64,000 nt of DNA from contig NZ_JAIQWW010000005.1 in NCBI RefSeq assembly GCF_020164455.1, forward strand, positions 186,001 to 250,000, given 5' to 3'. The notes beneath the pieces are model-generated. The model saw only the letters and a list, made by a program, of their open reading frames with translations, was not told the DNA's origin and made no database searches. A program made the position numbers and the translations under genes. This DNA is from Phyllobacterium chamaecytisi (GTDB taxonomy: Bacteria; Pseudomonadota; Alphaproteobacteria; Rhizobiales; Rhizobiaceae). Shown in pieces: positions 46,481 to 56,857 of this stretch; positions within the stretch are counted from its first letter, which is position 1; each line of letters opens with the position of its first letter.

Positions 46481-46966
46481 ATGGCCAGTTTCATTGTGTT
46501 GGCACCCGAGCTGGACGGCCAGCGTGACGATGACAAAACCGTCTTCGTCAGGGACGGCTTTGCCTTGCTCGCCTTTATCCTGACTGTTCCCTGGCTGCTG
46601 GTGCAGCGGCTATGGTTCGAAGCGGCGGTCGTTTTTGGATCGATGGTCGTGATTTCTGGAGTGGGCACCTATACGGGCCATGAAGACATGGCCGGGTTTA
46701 TCACGGCATTGCTTTCGCTCCTCGTGGGTTTTGAAGGCAATAATTGGCGCATCGCGGCGCTCGAACGCCGCGGCTTCCGCCTGCTTGGTGTTGTCGACGC
46801 GCGCAAAGCAGACGACGCTGAAACGTCCTGGTTCCTCGGTGAAAACTTCGTTTCATCGCCTGAAGTATCTGTGAGCGCCCGCCCGGCGGCGCCTTCGCTG
46901 CAAGTCACCCACAAGCCGGCGCTCAGCGGTATGGTGGGTCTCGTGAGCCATCGCGGGGAAAACTGA
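46481..46966 (+). CDS. DUF2628 membrane protein in the his operon
   Basis: 161 residues. The DUF2628 core is [32 protein letters not shown] followed by a second hydrophobic segment ([21 protein letters not shown]) and the family tail [18 protein letters not shown]. Two to three membrane helices are predicted. Function is unknown. It sits 3 bp after hisB and 2 bp before hisH in a coupled run, so co-expression with histidine genes is likely. A direct role in histidine synthesis is not supported by its sequence. Confidence 0.8.
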   Translation: MASFIVLAPELDGQRDDDKTVFVRDGFALLAFILTVPWLLVQRLWFEAAVVFGSMVVISGVGTYTGHEDMAGFITALLSLLVGFEGNNWRIAALERRGFRLLGVVDARKADDAETSWFLGENFVSSPEVSVSARPAAPSLQVTHKPALSGMVGLVSHRGEN

Positions 46967-46968
46967 GC

Positions 46969-47619
46969 ATGCGCGTTGCCATCATCGATTATGGGTCGGG
47001 CAATCTCCGCTCCGCAACAAAGGCATTCGAGCGTGCCGCGCGGGAAAGTGGCGTTGATGCGAGCATCGATCTGACAGCCGATGCTGACCGGGTCCGTACG
47101 GCTGATCGCATCGTCCTTCCGGGCGTTGGCGCCTATGCCGATTGCCGCCGTGGCCTCCATGCGGTCGAGGGCATGGTCGAGGCAATCCATGAAGTAGCCG
47201 TGGAAAAAGCGCGGCCGTTTCTCGGGATTTGCGTCGGCATGCAGCTGATGTCGTCGCGCGGGCTGGAAAAGACCATTTCGACAGGCTTTGACTGGATCAA
47301 GGGCGACGTTCGCGAGATGGTGCCATCAGACCCGGCGTTGAAAATTCCGCAAATCGGCTGGAACACGATCCGGCTTACCCGTCCGCATCCATTGTTCGAC
47401 GGAATTAAGACCGGGCCGCAAGGCCTCCATGCCTATTTTGTCCATTCCTACTTTCTCGATGCCGAGATGGAAAATGATGTCGTCGCCGTCACAGACTACG
47501 GCGGGCCGGTTACCGCTGCCGTAGCCAATGACAACATGGCGGGGACACAGTTTCACCCTGAAAAGAGTCAGGCACTGGGCCTCGCTCTCATCGCCAATTT
47601 TTTAAGGTGGAATCCGTGA
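46969..47619 (+). CDS. hisH: Imidazole glycerol phosphate synthase subunit HisH
   Basis: Glutaminase subunit of the HisHF synthase, 216 aa. Class I amidotransferase triad: Cys near residue 86 in LGICVGMQL, and His-Glu in [10 protein letters not shown] near the C-terminus. [19 protein letters not shown] starts the protein. It passes ammonia to HisF. The stop overlaps the hisA GTG start by 4 bp. Confidence 0.97.
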   Translation: MRVAIIDYGSGNLRSATKAFERAARESGVDASIDLTADADRVRTADRIVLPGVGAYADCRRGLHAVEGMVEAIHEVAVEKARPFLGICVGMQLMSSRGLEKTISTGFDWIKGDVREMVPSDPALKIPQIGWNTIRLTRPHPLFDGIKTGPQGLHAYFVHSYFLDAEMENDVVAVTDYGGPVTAAVANDNMAGTQFHPEKSQALGLALIANFLRWNP

Positions 47620-48359
47620 TCCTTTTTCCGGCAATCGATCTGAAAGACGGCCAGTGCGTGCGGCTGAAGCTTGGCGACATGGATCAGGCGACGGTCTACA
47701 ACGCCGACCCGGCCGCTCAGGCCAAAGCCTTTGAAGATCAGGGGTTTGAGTGGCTGCATGTGGTTGATCTGAATGGGGCTTTTGCCGGCCAATCAATCAA
47801 TGGCGCTGCGGTCGAAGCGATCCTGAAGGCCACGAGAAATCCTGTTCAGCTTGGCGGCGGCATCCGCACACTCGATCATATCGAAAGTTGGCTGACGAAA
47901 GGCCTGTCGCGGGTCATCGTCGGCACCGTTGCCGTGCGTGATCCGGCGTTGGTGATCGAGGCCTGCAAGCGCTTTCCAGGCAAGGTTGCCGTCGGCATCG
48001 ACGCCAAAGGCGGCAAGGTTGCCGTTGAAGGCTGGGCCGAGGCGTCGACATTGGGTGTGATCGAGCTTGCAAAGAAATTCGAGGGTGCCGGTGTCGCGGC
48101 GATCATCTACACGGATATCGACCGTGACGGCGTGCTTACGGGCATCAACTGGGAATCGACACTGCAACTTGCCGAAGCAGTCTCGATCCCGGTCATCGCT
48201 TCCGGCGGCCTTGCGTCCATCGCCGATGTCGTTCGCATGACCATGCCCGACGCACAAAAGCTCGAAGGCGCGATTTCCGGCCGCGCGCTTTATGACGGTC
48301 GTATCGATCCTGCAGAAGCATTACAGGTGCTTCGCGATGCAAGGGAGCGCGCCGCATGA
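47616..48359 (+). CDS. hisA: Phosphoribosylformimino-5-aminoimidazole carboxamide ribotide isomerase
   Basis: 247-residue (beta/alpha)8 isomerase converting ProFAR to [23 protein letters not shown] holds the catalytic Asp near residue 8, and [15 protein letters not shown] holds the second Asp. The GTG start at 47616 was preferred over GTG 47607 because AAGGTGGA is just upstream, it overlaps the hisH stop (GTGA) and it matches Brucella HisA (MILFPAID). Confidence 0.95.
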   Translation: MILFPAIDLKDGQCVRLKLGDMDQATVYNADPAAQAKAFEDQGFEWLHVVDLNGAFAGQSINGAAVEAILKATRNPVQLGGGIRTLDHIESWLTKGLSRVIVGTVAVRDPALVIEACKRFPGKVAVGIDAKGGKVAVEGWAEASTLGVIELAKKFEGAGVAAIIYTDIDRDGVLTGINWESTLQLAEAVSIPVIASGGLASIADVVRMTMPDAQKLEGAISGRALYDGRIDPAEALQVLRDARERAA

Positions 48360-49141
48360 CCCTCAAAGCCCGCGTCATACCCTGCCTCGACGTCAAGGAC
48401 GGACGTGTTGTCAAGGGCGTAAACTTCGTCGATCTCATCGATGCCGGTGACCCGGTCGAGGCGGCGAAGGCCTACGACGCTGCGGGCGCAGACGAACTCT
48501 GCTTCCTCGACATCACGGCTTCTTCCGACAATCGCGAGACAATTTTCGATGTAGTAGCTCGTACCGCCGAGCAGTGCTTCATGCCGCTGACGGTCGGCGG
48601 AGGGGTGCGCACTGTCGCCGATATCCGCAAGCTCTTGCTGGCGGGTGCCGACAAGGTATCGATCAACACCGCTGCCGTGGACAATCCCGACTTTATCGCC
48701 GAGGCCGCGGACAAGTTCGGCAACCAATGCATCGTCGTCGCCATCGATGCCAAGAAGGTATCACGCGATGACGAGGCCGATCGCTGGGAAATCTTTACCC
48801 ATGGCGGAAGACGGGCGACTGGCATCGATGCCATCGCGTTTGCACGCAAGGTGGTCGATCTTGGTGCGGGCGAAATTCTGCTGACCTCGATGGACCGCGA
48901 TGGCTCGAAGATCGGCTACGACATTCCCGTCACGCGGGCGATTGCCGATGCGGTTCGTGTCCCGGTTATCGCTTCCGGCGGTGTTGGTAATCTCGACCAC
49001 ATGGTTGAAGGCATTCTCGAAGGCCACGCTTCGGCAGTGCTGGCCGCTTCCATTTTTCACTTTGGCACCTATACGATCGCGCAAGCGAAAGCCTATATGG
49101 CGGCGGCGGGTATCCCGATGCGCCTGGACCCTGTCGGCTGA
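48356..49141 (+). CDS. hisF: Imidazole glycerol phosphate synthase subunit HisF
   Basis: Cyclase subunit of HisHF, 261 aa. Catalytic Asp residues lie in [14 protein letters not shown] and in [10 protein letters not shown], with the phosphate-binding GGVRTVADI and [11 protein letters not shown] later. It forms imidazole-glycerol phosphate and AICAR with ammonia from HisH. Overlaps hisA by 4 bp (ATGA). Confidence 0.97.
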   Translation: MTLKARVIPCLDVKDGRVVKGVNFVDLIDAGDPVEAAKAYDAAGADELCFLDITASSDNRETIFDVVARTAEQCFMPLTVGGGVRTVADIRKLLLAGADKVSINTAAVDNPDFIAEAADKFGNQCIVVAIDAKKVSRDDEADRWEIFTHGGRRATGIDAIAFARKVVDLGAGEILLTSMDRDGSKIGYDIPVTRAIADAVRVPVIASGGVGNLDHMVEGILEGHASAVLAASIFHFGTYTIAQAKAYMAAAGIPMRLDPVG

Positions 49142-49157
49142 CTGGAGATCTAATCTT

Positions 49158-49481
49158 ATGAGTTCATTTACGCTTGCTGATCTCGAACGTATCGTGGCGG
49201 AACGCGCCACGTCAGCAGACACTAAATCCTATACGGCCAGCCTTTATGCCAAGGGCGTTGGCAAGGCGAGCCAGAAGCTGGGAGAGGAAGCGGTTGAAAC
49301 CGTCATTGCCGCCGTCTCCAGGGACAGGCAGGGTGTTATTTCGGAAAGTGCAGATTTGCTCTATCATCTTCTCGTCGTTCTCGGGATCTCTGGCATAAAA
49401 CTCGGAGAAGTGCTGGAAGAGTTGGAGCGGAGAACGGCGCAGACCGGACTTGAGGAAAAAGCCGCGCGAGGACATGACTGA
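49158..49481 (+). CDS. hisE: Phosphoribosyl-ATP pyrophosphatase
   Basis: 107 residues, the free-standing HisE (not fused to HisI). MazG-like all-alpha fold with [19 protein letters not shown] and [12 protein letters not shown], the Mg-binding acidic motifs. It begins at ATG 49158, 16 bp after hisF, and ends 2 bp before coaA. The longer open frame upstream overlaps hisF and is not used. Confidence 0.95.
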   Translation: MSSFTLADLERIVAERATSADTKSYTASLYAKGVGKASQKLGEEAVETVIAAVSRDRQGVISESADLLYHLLVVLGISGIKLGEVLEELERRTAQTGLEEKAARGHD

Positions 49482-49483
49482 TC

Positions 49484-50485
49484 ATGTTTAAAGCTCCGGC
49501 TCTTGAACGGCAGACGGGAGAGGATGTCGTGGATCAGTTGGCACCAAGCGAGTTTTCGCCTTATCGGTTTTACAGTGCCGAGAGGTGGGCGGAATTTCGC
49601 GCTGATACGCCACTGACGCTAACCTATGATGAGGTCAAGCGGCTGCGCTCTCTCGGCGATCCGATCGATCTCGACGAGGTGAGCAGGATTTACCTATCGC
49701 TGTCGCGGCTGTTGTCGGCGCATGTCGAGGCAAGCCAGCTGTTATTCTATCAGCGCCGCCAATTCCTCAATACCGGAGACGCCTTCAAGACACCGTTCAT
49801 TATCGGCATTGCGGGCTCGGTAGCCGTTGGCAAATCTACCACCGCGCGCGTGCTGAAAGAACTGCTCGCCCGTTGGCCATCGAGCCCCAAGGTCGATCTG
49901 GTTACCACAGACGGTTTTCTTTACCCGAACGAGGTGCTTCGAGCCAAAGGTTTGATGGAGCGCAAAGGTTTTCCCGAGAGCTACGATGTCGGCATGGTTT
50001 TGCGGTTCCTGTCGCAGATCAAGGCCGGCCAGCGCAACGTCAACGCGCCGCTTTATTCGCACCTGACCTATGATGTGCTGCCGGGCCGCTATCAGACTGT
50101 CGATGCGCCGGACATCCTTATTTTCGAAGGGATCAATGTGCTTCAGGTCCGTGATCTGCCTGAAGACGGCAAAACAGTGCCATTCGTGTCGGATTTCTTC
50201 GACTTTTCAATATATATCGATGCCGATGAAGAGCAGATACACAATTGGTACATCAGCCGCTTCATGCGCTTGCGGGAGACGGCGTTCAAGGATCCGAGCT
50301 CGTTCTTCCATCGCTATTCGACAATTTCGGATGATTCCGCGCTGGCCATCGGCGAAAGCCTTTGGGCAAACATCAATTTGAAGAACCTGCGGGAGAATAT
50401 TCTGCCCACGCGGCCGCGCGCCGATCTGATTCTACGCAAGGGTGACAATCATCTGGTCGAGGAAGTTGCGCTCAGGAAGCTGTAA
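49484..50485 (+). CDS. coaA: Pantothenate kinase (type I)
   Basis: 333-residue first enzyme of CoA synthesis, feedback-inhibited by CoA. P-loop [18 protein letters not shown] near residue 106, [26 protein letters not shown] and the C-terminal region are diagnostic of type I PanK. It starts 2 bp after hisE, so it is transcribed with the his genes. It overlaps the alkB 3' end by 14 bp on the opposite strand. Confidence 0.97.
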   Translation: MFKAPALERQTGEDVVDQLAPSEFSPYRFYSAERWAEFRADTPLTLTYDEVKRLRSLGDPIDLDEVSRIYLSLSRLLSAHVEASQLLFYQRRQFLNTGDAFKTPFIIGIAGSVAVGKSTTARVLKELLARWPSSPKVDLVTTDGFLYPNEVLRAKGLMERKGFPESYDVGMVLRFLSQIKAGQRNVNAPLYSHLTYDVLPGRYQTVDAPDILIFEGINVLQVRDLPEDGKTVPFVSDFFDFSIYIDADEEQIHNWYISRFMRLRETAFKDPSSFFHRYSTISDDSALAIGESLWANINLKNLRENILPTRPRADLILRKGDNHLVEEVALRKL

Positions 50486-51086
50486 CCCGTCTAAGCGTCA
50501 AGTTTATGCGGCCCGTACTTTTCAACAGCGTCGAAGTGCCGGGATAAATGCGGTCGACGCCGTGAAACGCCATGCGGCCTTCTCCGCCAAGTACGATCAC
50601 GTCGCCGCTGGACAGCCTGATCGATTGCGTCTTGTCATTGCGGTTCGTGCCGCCAAAGCGGAACAGGCACGTATCTCCGAGCGAGACCGAAACAACCGGC
50701 GCGTTCAAATTCTGTTCGTCGCGATCCTGATGCAGGCCCATTTTCGCCGTGTCGGAATAGAAGTTGACGAGGCACGCCTCCGGCAGAAGCGGAAAATCGC
50801 CGACTTCCTGCCAGAGTTCGAGCAAGCGCTGTGGAATAACCGGCCAAGGTCTTCGCGTCACAGGATGGACGGCTTGATAACGATAGCCGCCTTCCTTGTC
50901 CGTAACCCACCCGAGCACACCGCAATTCGTCATACGCACGCTCATTTCCTTGCCGGTCTTCGGCATTGCAGGAACGTAAAGCGGTGCTTCAATGACAACG
51001 GCCCGGATGTCCTCGACCAGCGCAGCCTGTTCGGCCGGATCAAAATGTTCGGGGAAGTAGCGAATGCCGGGGGCCAGCAAAAGCAT
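50472..51086 (-). CDS. alkB: Alkylated DNA repair dioxygenase AlkB
   Basis: 204-residue Fe(II)/2-oxoglutarate dioxygenase that removes methyl groups from 1-methyladenine and 3-methylcytosine in DNA. Iron ligands are in [11 protein letters not shown] (His and Asp) and [10 protein letters not shown] (His). The 2-OG Arg residues lie in [10 protein letters not shown]. Length is normal. The 3' end overlaps coaA tail-to-tail by 14 bp. Confidence 0.95.
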   Translation of the reverse strand: MLLLAPGIRYFPEHFDPAEQAALVEDIRAVVIEAPLYVPAMPKTGKEMSVRMTNCGVLGWVTDKEGGYRYQAVHPVTRRPWPVIPQRLLELWQEVGDFPLLPEACLVNFYSDTAKMGLHQDRDEQNLNAPVVSVSLGDTCLFRFGGTNRNDKTQSIRLSSGDVIVLGGEGRMAFHGVDRIYPGTSTLLKSTGRINLTLRRVTAS

Positions 51087-51112
51087 CGTCTATCCAACTA
51101 TCTAAATTCAAA

Positions 51113-51139
51113 GGCCCGGCCGCAATAGGGAGCCGGGCC
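51113..51139 (-). terminator. Terminator after the LysM gene
   Basis: Stem GGCCCGGC (51113-51120) / GCCGGGCC (51132-51139). On the minus strand it is followed by TTTGAATTT, a moderate T-rich tail. Confidence 0.65.
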
Positions 51140-51159
51140 GTTTGGCAATGGAGATGCGA

Positions 51160-51618
51160 TCAGCCGAGTTCGGGAATCCTCAGCACCTGACCTGGATAAA
51201 TCTTGTCGGGGTGCGTGAGCATCGGCTTGTTGGCTTCGAAGATGAGCGTATTCTTCGCACCCTTGCCCTTGCCATACTGCGACTCGGCGATCTTCCACAA
51301 ATTGTCGCCCTTCTTTACCGTATAGAACACCGGTTCCTTGGCGACGGAGCCAGTGGTAACTTCATCGACCTTCAGCCCTTCGGTCTCGACTTTGGAGATG
51401 CCGAGTGAATTTCCAACGGCGATGATCGCCTTTTCGAGTACTTCCTGATTGGTGACATTGCCCTTCAGAACGGCTTTGTCACCTTGAACCACAACCTGGA
51501 CATTTTCAGTACCAAGCTTGTGGGAATCGAGTTCCTTCTTTAGCGCATCGGCACTTGGCTCGTCGTCGCCGATGCCGATTTTCTTGCCTACGGATTTAAC
51601 GAAATCAAATAGTCCCAT
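51160..51618 (-). CDS. lysM: BON- and LysM-domain protein
   Basis: 152 residues in the YgaU/LysM layout: an N-terminal BON domain (VVVQGDKAVLKGNVTNQEVLEKAIIAVG, residues about 40-85) and a C-terminal LysM (FYTVKKGDNLWKIAESQYGKGKGAKNTLIFEAN). The E. coli relative YgaU is a potassium-binding protein Kbp, so a peptidoglycan or K+-linked role is possible. No signal peptide is seen after MGLFDFVKSVG. Start 51618 has AGGAG upstream; the frame extends to 51687. Confidence 0.88.
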   Translation of the reverse strand: MGLFDFVKSVGKKIGIGDDEPSADALKKELDSHKLGTENVQVVVQGDKAVLKGNVTNQEVLEKAIIAVGNSLGISKVETEGLKVDEVTTGSVAKEPVFYTVKKGDNLWKIAESQYGKGKGAKNTLIFEANKPMLTHPDKIYPGQVLRIPELG

Positions 51619-51734
51619 GTCTGGCTCCTGTTGATTGTTCAAACCGAAATAGTGTTGTGGCATTACGTGAAGCAGTTGAAAAGCCAAGATTAATACCTGC
51701 GGTTAATATTCGTTTCTATTAACAGGTTCTGACT

Positions 51735-52172
51735 CTAATCTCCCTTCACCTTGCCGCGCATCTTTTTGACATCGGCGCGTCCTGATTTTTCCTTGAGACG
51801 GCGCTCGATCGATCCCTTTGTTGGTCTGGTTTTCTTGCGCGGTGGCGGTGGCGGCTCTGCGGCCTTCGCAATCAGTGCAATCATGCGTTCGCGAGCGTCC
51901 TGCCTGTTGCGCTCCTGCGTGCGAAAACGGTTGGCCTCGATAAGCACATCGCCGTCTTTGGTCGCCCTTTGGCCCGCAAGTTTGATGAGGCGCGCAAAAA
52001 CATCGTCTGGTAAACCGGCACGTGCCGCCAAGAATCGCAGTTGCACAGCCGTCGAGACTTTGTTGACGTTTTGTCCGCCGGGGCCGGCAGAGCGAATGAA
52101 GCTTTCCTCCAGATCGTCCTCGTCGATCCAGATTCTATTGCTTATTCTGATCCGGCTGCGGCTCTCTTCCAT
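51735..52172 (-). CDS. arfB: Alternative ribosome-rescue factor / peptidyl-tRNA hydrolase ArfB
   Basis: 145-residue YaeJ-type protein. The GGQ motif in SAGPGGQNVNKVSTAVQLRF is at residues 32-34. It hydrolyses peptidyl-tRNA on stalled ribosomes without a stop codon, with the basic C-terminal tail (KKTRPTKGSIERRLKEKSGR) entering the mRNA channel. It follows pckA on the same strand. Confidence 0.95.
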   Translation of the reverse strand: MEESRSRIRISNRIWIDEDDLEESFIRSAGPGGQNVNKVSTAVQLRFLAARAGLPDDVFARLIKLAGQRATKDGDVLIEANRFRTQERNRQDARERMIALIAKAAEPPPPPRKKTRPTKGSIERRLKEKSGRADVKKMRGKVKGD

Positions 52173-52235
52173 GAAAGGATTGGTAGCCTAATCTTTGATT
52201 CGCGGAAAGCACCACTCAGTGCCGAAAAAATGCAG

Positions 52236-52264
52236 AAAACCCCGCTGGACAGCAGCGGGGTTTT
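52236..52264 (-). terminator. pckA terminator
   Basis: Stem AAAACCCCGCTG (52236-52247) / CAGCGGGGTTTT (52253-52264) with loop GACAG, 21 bp past the pckA stop on the minus strand. Confidence 0.93.
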
Positions 52265-52284
52265 GATTTGAAAAAATGAGGCGA

Positions 52285-53898
52285 TTATTCCGCAGCGACC
52301 GGCGTATGCGGAGCTGCCGCCCTGACGTCGCCGTCAACGTGGCCTTCGAACTTGCCAAAGTTGCGAATAAACATATCAACCAGCTTTGTTGCCTGGGCAT
52401 CATAGCCGGGCTTGTCCGCCCAGGTCGAGCGAGGATCGAGGATTGCATCATCTACGCCCGGCACGGCAACAGGCACTGCAAAACCGAAATTCGGGTCCGT
52501 CCGGAACTGCGCGTTCTTCAGCGAACCGTCGAGCGCCGCGGCAAGCAGCGCCCGCGTTACCTTGATGGGCATGCGCTTGCCTATGCCATGGGCGCCACCG
52601 GTCCAGCCTGTGTTTACGAGCCAGCAATCGACATTGTGATCGGCGATCAGCTGCCGCAGGAGATTGCCATATTCCGACGGATGACGCGGCATGAAGGGCG
52701 AACCGAAACACGTCGAGAATGTTGCCTCGGGTTCGGTCACGCCGCGTTCCGTACCGGCGACTTTGGCGGTGTAGCCGGAGAGGAAGTGATACATCGCCTG
52801 TGCCGGCGTAAGTTTGGCGATAGGCGGCATGACGCCGAAAGCATCCGCGGTCAACATGATGATGTTCTTCGGATGGCTTGCCTTGCCGGTCTTCGATGCA
52901 TTCGGGATGAAGTCGAGGGGATACGCACAGCGCGTATTTTCCGTCAGCGAACCATCGTTGAAGTCCGGCTCCCGGTTTTCGTCGAGAACGACATTTTCAA
53001 GCACAGTGCCGAAACGCTGGGTCGTCGCGTAGATTTCCGGTTCCGCCTCGGCGGAAAGGCGAATGGTCTTGGCGTAGCAACCACCCTCGAAATTGAAAAC
53101 ACCGTGCTCGCCCCAGCCATGTTCGTCATCACCGATCAGTGTGCGGGTAGGATCAGCGGAGAGCGTGGTCTTGCCCGTACCAGAGAGACCGAAAAAGACG
53201 GCAGTGTCGCCGTCCGGACCCTCATTGGCCGAACAATGCATCGGCATGACGCCCTTGGCCGGGAGAATATAGTTGAGCGCCGTGAAGACGGACTTTTTCA
53301 TCTCGCCGGCATAGGCCGAGCCACCGATCAGCACGATCATGCGATTGAGATCGACAGCGATTACGGTTTCCGAGCGCGTGCCATGCTTTGCGGGATCGGC
53401 GCGGAAGGACGGAAGGTCGATGATCGTCATCTGTGGCACGAAATCAGGCAGGGCGGCACGATCCGGGCGGATCAGTAAATTGCGAATGAACAGTGAATGC
53501 CAGGCAAATTCAGTGATGACGCGCGTGTTCAGTCTGTACTCTTCGTCGGCGCCACCGATGAGATCCTGGACAAACAGTTCCTTGCCCGTTGCCTGCTCCA
53601 TAAAATCTGCATAGAGCAGCTCAAATGCCTCAGGTGACATCGGCGCGTTATTGTCCCACCAGACATGAGCGTCGGTTGACGCGTCGCGCACGACGAATTT
53701 GTCCTTTGGCGAGCGCCCGGTATGTTGGCCGGTACGAGCAACAAGCGCACCTTGCGCCGTCAGCTCCGCTTCGCCTCTGCGCAAGGTCTCCTCGTAGAGT
53801 TCCGCGGCTCCCAGGTTATAATAGACCGCCGAAACATCCTTCAAGCCTGAGGTGCCGAGCGCGATCGTCGCGTTATGAATACCGGTCTCTCTAGTCAT
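52285..53898 (-). CDS. pckA: Phosphoenolpyruvate carboxykinase (ATP)
   Basis: 537-residue enzyme making PEP from oxaloacetate in gluconeogenesis. Kinase P-loop [14 protein letters not shown] is near residue 236, with the oxaloacetate/metal site [14 protein letters not shown] and the ATP-lid region IGDDEHGWG after it. It is divergent from chvI; the shared AT-rich gap may hold both promoters. In Sinorhizobium and Brucella, ChvI/BvrR and pckA are neighbours, and ChvGI influence on carbon metabolism is described. Confidence 0.97.
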   Translation of the reverse strand: MTRETGIHNATIALGTSGLKDVSAVYYNLGAAELYEETLRRGEAELTAQGALVARTGQHTGRSPKDKFVVRDASTDAHVWWDNNAPMSPEAFELLYADFMEQATGKELFVQDLIGGADEEYRLNTRVITEFAWHSLFIRNLLIRPDRAALPDFVPQMTIIDLPSFRADPAKHGTRSETVIAVDLNRMIVLIGGSAYAGEMKKSVFTALNYILPAKGVMPMHCSANEGPDGDTAVFFGLSGTGKTTLSADPTRTLIGDDEHGWGEHGVFNFEGGCYAKTIRLSAEAEPEIYATTQRFGTVLENVVLDENREPDFNDGSLTENTRCAYPLDFIPNASKTGKASHPKNIIMLTADAFGVMPPIAKLTPAQAMYHFLSGYTAKVAGTERGVTEPEATFSTCFGSPFMPRHPSEYGNLLRQLIADHNVDCWLVNTGWTGGAHGIGKRMPIKVTRALLAAALDGSLKNAQFRTDPNFGFAVPVAVPGVDDAILDPRSTWADKPGYDAQATKLVDMFIRNFGKFEGHVDGDVRAAAPHTPVAAE

Positions 53899-54205
53899 GT
53901 GTCCGCCATTGTTTAAGAATGCGTTGAGGGGTCAAGTTAACACGTGCTGCTTTCTGCATCTTCCAGCATGAATGCGGCTACCCATGTTCAAAAGCAGAAA
54001 TATTGAATAGTATCAAACGTTTAATCGATTTAAAGAATTTAAATTTTTTTAAATCGTTTTAAATAACGGAAATTTTGGTCATCCTTCCGTAAGCGTAAAA
54101 GCAGGTGAATCCTGCAGGGATGACACGACTCGCGATCTGTGCCACATTTTGTACCTAATTTGTCCGGCACAAGCACAGTTGTTTTGATGACATGAAAGGC
54201 AGGGC
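53899..54205. promoter_or_regulatory. AT-rich divergent promoter region of pckA and chvI
   Basis: 307 bp without a gene. The centre (54020-54070) is strongly AT-rich. It carries an inverted repeat CGATTTAAA (54026-54034) and TTTAAATCG (54048-54056) separated by 13 nt. This is a plausible regulator site or a promoter-melting element, but its protein is unknown. Confidence 0.6.
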
Positions 54206-54925
54206 ATGAGGGAAGTACCCGCAATGCAGACTATTGCGCTCGTCGACGACGATCGCAATATTCTGACATCCGTATCGATCGCGCTTGAATCGGAGGGCTA
54301 TCGTGTCGAAACCTATACAGACGGTGCCTCTGCACTCGATGGTTTGATGGCCCGTCCGCCGAATCTCGCCATTTTCGACATCAAGATGCCGCGCATGGAT
54401 GGGATGGAACTTCTGCGTCGTCTGCGTCAAAAGTCCGATTTGCCCGTCATTTTCCTGACCTCCAAAGACGATGAGATTGACGAACTGTTCGGGCTCAAGA
54501 TGGGTGCCGATGATTTCATCACCAAGCCGTTTTCACAGCGCCTCCTCGTCGAGCGGGTAAAGGCCGTCCTGCGCCGCGTCGCGGCAAGGGAAAGCGCAGC
54601 AAAGCCCGGCAGCCCCCAGACAAAATCGCTTGAGCGCGGCCAGCTTGTCATGGACCAGGAGCGTCACACCTGCACGTGGATGGGTGAACCGGTGACGTTG
54701 ACCGTGACCGAATTTCTGATCTTGCACTCGCTGGCCCAGCGCCCGGGTGTTGTCAAAAGCCGTGATGCGCTGATGGATGCAGCCTACGATGAGCAGGTTT
54801 ATGTAGACGATCGCACCATCGACAGTCACATCAAGCGCCTGCGCAAGAAGTTCAAGGTCGTCGACGATGATTTCGATATGATCGAGACGCTTTACGGCGT
54901 TGGCTATCGCTTCCGCGAAACCTGA
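54206..54925 (+). CDS. chvI: Two-component response regulator ChvI (BvrR)
   Basis: 239-residue OmpR/PhoB-type regulator. Receiver domain phosphorylation site is Asp58 in [14 protein letters not shown], with acidic DDD at 14-16 and Lys in FITKPFS. The C-terminal winged helix ends with [15 protein letters not shown]...[10 protein letters not shown]. Start 54206 agrees with Brucella BvrR. With ChvG it controls envelope, acid and virulence or symbiosis genes. An ATG at 54224 is an alternative start. Confidence 0.96.
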   Translation: MREVPAMQTIALVDDDRNILTSVSIALESEGYRVETYTDGASALDGLMARPPNLAIFDIKMPRMDGMELLRRLRQKSDLPVIFLTSKDDEIDELFGLKMGADDFITKPFSQRLLVERVKAVLRRVAARESAAKPGSPQTKSLERGQLVMDQERHTCTWMGEPVTLTVTEFLILHSLAQRPGVVKSRDALMDAAYDEQVYVDDRTIDSHIKRLRKKFKVVDDDFDMIETLYGVGYRFRET

Positions 54926-55069
54926 TCGTCAGACTGGTTCTTCTCAAGGGGACTTCAGTGCGAAAACGCACCTGTGCTTTCAAAGCTACGTGATCCGCTG
55001 TAAAACAAGGTTGTCTCGTCGCTGCATGAATGCGATGAGCCAACCGAATCATGATGTTCTGAGGCAAAG

Positions 55070-56857
55070 ATGGTAGCCGAACTGCAAGGCGGCAATATCA
55101 CGCGCAAAAGCGCCGTTATGCGCCGCAAGCGTTCGCTGGCTTTGCGCCGTTTTTTTCGTCCGCTGAACCGCGTCTTTGGCAACTATCTGTTTTCGAGCCT
55201 GACCCGGCGCATTCTTTTTCTTAATCTGGCCGGCCTTGCCGTGCTTCTGTCCGGCATCATGTACCTCAATCAGTTCCGCGACGGATTGATCGATGCTCGC
55301 GTTGAGAGCCTGATGACGCAGGGCGAGATCATCGCGGGTGCCATAGCGTCATCGGCGACGGTCGATACGAACTCCATTGCCATCGACCCAGAGAAGCTGC
55401 TGGAACTGCAGGCTGGTCAGAGTATTACGCCGTCGCCCGACGTCCTGGACAATCTCGATTTCCCCATCAATCCAGAGCGCGTGGCGCCGGTTCTGCGCAG
55501 GCTGATCTCACCGACGCGGACGCGTGCTCGCATCTATGACCGGGATTCCAATCTGCTGCTGGATTCGCGCCATCTTTATTCGCGGGGCCAGGTTCTGCGG
55601 TATGAACTTCCGCCGATCGATGGCGAGGAACCGAGCTTTTTCGAACGCCTGACCAACCGCATGACACGGCTTTTGCGGCGCAGCGACCTGCCGGTTTATC
55701 AGGAGCAACCCGGCGGCAATGGATCCTCTTATCCCGAAATCATGAAGGCGCTGACCGGTTCTCCGGCAACCGTCGTCCGCATGACGGAAAAGGGAGAGCA
55801 GATCGTCTCGGTCGCAGTGCCGATCCAGCGGTTTCGTGCCGTGCTCGGCGTGCTGCTTCTTTCGACCGAAGGCGGCGATATCGACAAGATCGTTCAAGGC
55901 GAACGCTATGCGATCATCCGGGTCTTTACGGTTGCCGCGCTGGTCATGGCTATTTTGTCGCTCTTCCTCGCGTCAACAATTGCCAATCCGCTTCGGCGTC
56001 TTGCTGCCGCTGCCGATCGTGTCCGGCACGGGGTGAAGAATCGCGAGGAGATACCGGATTTTTCCGAGCGGCAAGACGAAATCGGCCACCTTTCGACATC
56101 GATCCGCGACATGACCAATGCGCTCTATGCTCGCATCGAGTCGATTGAGAGTTTTGCCGCCGACGTGAGTCACGAACTCAAAAATCCACTGACTTCGTTG
56201 CGAAGCGCCGTAGAGACGTTGCCGCTTGCCAGAAACGAAGAGTCGAAGAAACGGCTCATGGATGTGATCCAGCACGACGTGCGCCGCCTCGATCGCCTGA
56301 TCACCGATATCTCTGACGCCTCGCGACTGGACGCTGAACTCGCACGTGAGGATTCAGAGCACGTCGATCTCAAATATCTGCTGGGCAATCTCGTTACAGC
56401 TGCGCGAGAGGTCCGGCGGAACAAGAAAGATACCCGCATCGAACTGGTAGTCGGTAAGTTGCCGAACAACAGGAAGGGTTTCTTTGTCGCCGGCCATGAT
56501 CTACGGCTCGGCCAGGTCGTCTCCAATCTGATCGAAAACGCGCGGTCTTTCGTTCCCGTCGAGGACGGCGTTATCACAGTGACCCTGGAGCATATGGGCG
56601 ACCGCATCCGCATTACCGTCGAAGACAACGGCCCAGGTATCCGGGTAGAACAGATCGACCGGATATTTGAGCGGTTTTATACGGATCGTCCATCCGGAGA
56701 GGCCTTCGGGCAGAACTCGGGCCTGGGATTATCCATCAGCCGTCAGATCATCGAGGCTCACGGCGGCACGTTGAATGCCGAGAACATCATCGACCCCAAA
56801 GACTCTGACAATTATCTCGGTGCGAAGTTCATCGCCATTATTCCAGTCGAGGTCTGA
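55070..56857 (+). CDS. chvG: Sensor histidine kinase ChvG (BvrS)
   Basis: 595 residues. First helix ILFLNLAGLAVLLSGIMYL (about 52-70), a long periplasmic region with YLNQFRDGLIDARVESL, second helix FTVAALVMAILSLFLASTI (about 285-303), HAMP, then HisKA with His368 in AADVSHELKNPLTSL and HATPase N, G1 and G2 boxes. In the ChvG/BvrS family a periplasmic regulator ExoR can bind the sensor domain. Stop overlaps the hprK start by 1 bp. Confidence 0.96.
   Translation: MVAELQGGNITRKSAVMRRKRSLALRRFFRPLNRVFGNYLFSSLTRRILFLNLAGLAVLLSGIMYLNQFRDGLIDARVESLMTQGEIIAGAIASSATVDTNSIAIDPEKLLELQAGQSITPSPDVLDNLDFPINPERVAPVLRRLISPTRTRARIYDRDSNLLLDSRHLYSRGQVLRYELPPIDGEEPSFFERLTNRMTRLLRRSDLPVYQEQPGGNGSSYPEIMKALTGSPATVVRMTEKGEQIVSVAVPIQRFRAVLGVLLLSTEGGDIDKIVQGERYAIIRVFTVAALVMAILSLFLASTIANPLRRLAAAADRVRHGVKNREEIPDFSERQDEIGHLSTSIRDMTNALYARIESIESFAADVSHELKNPLTSLRSAVETLPLARNEESKKRLMDVIQHDVRRLDRLITDISDASRLDAELAREDSEHVDLKYLLGNLVTAAREVRRNKKDTRIELVVGKLPNNRKGFFVAGHDLRLGQVVSNLIENARSFVPVEDGVITVTLEHMGDRIRITVEDNGPGIRVEQIDRIFERFYTDRPSGEAFGQNSGLGLSISRQIIEAHGGTLNAENIIDPKDSDNYLGAKFIAIIPVEV

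Noticed and set aside
52276-53478. A 400-codon open frame antisense to pckA
   Set aside because: The pckA protein is complete with all motifs, and the antisense product is Arg/His-rich and unlike any family I know.
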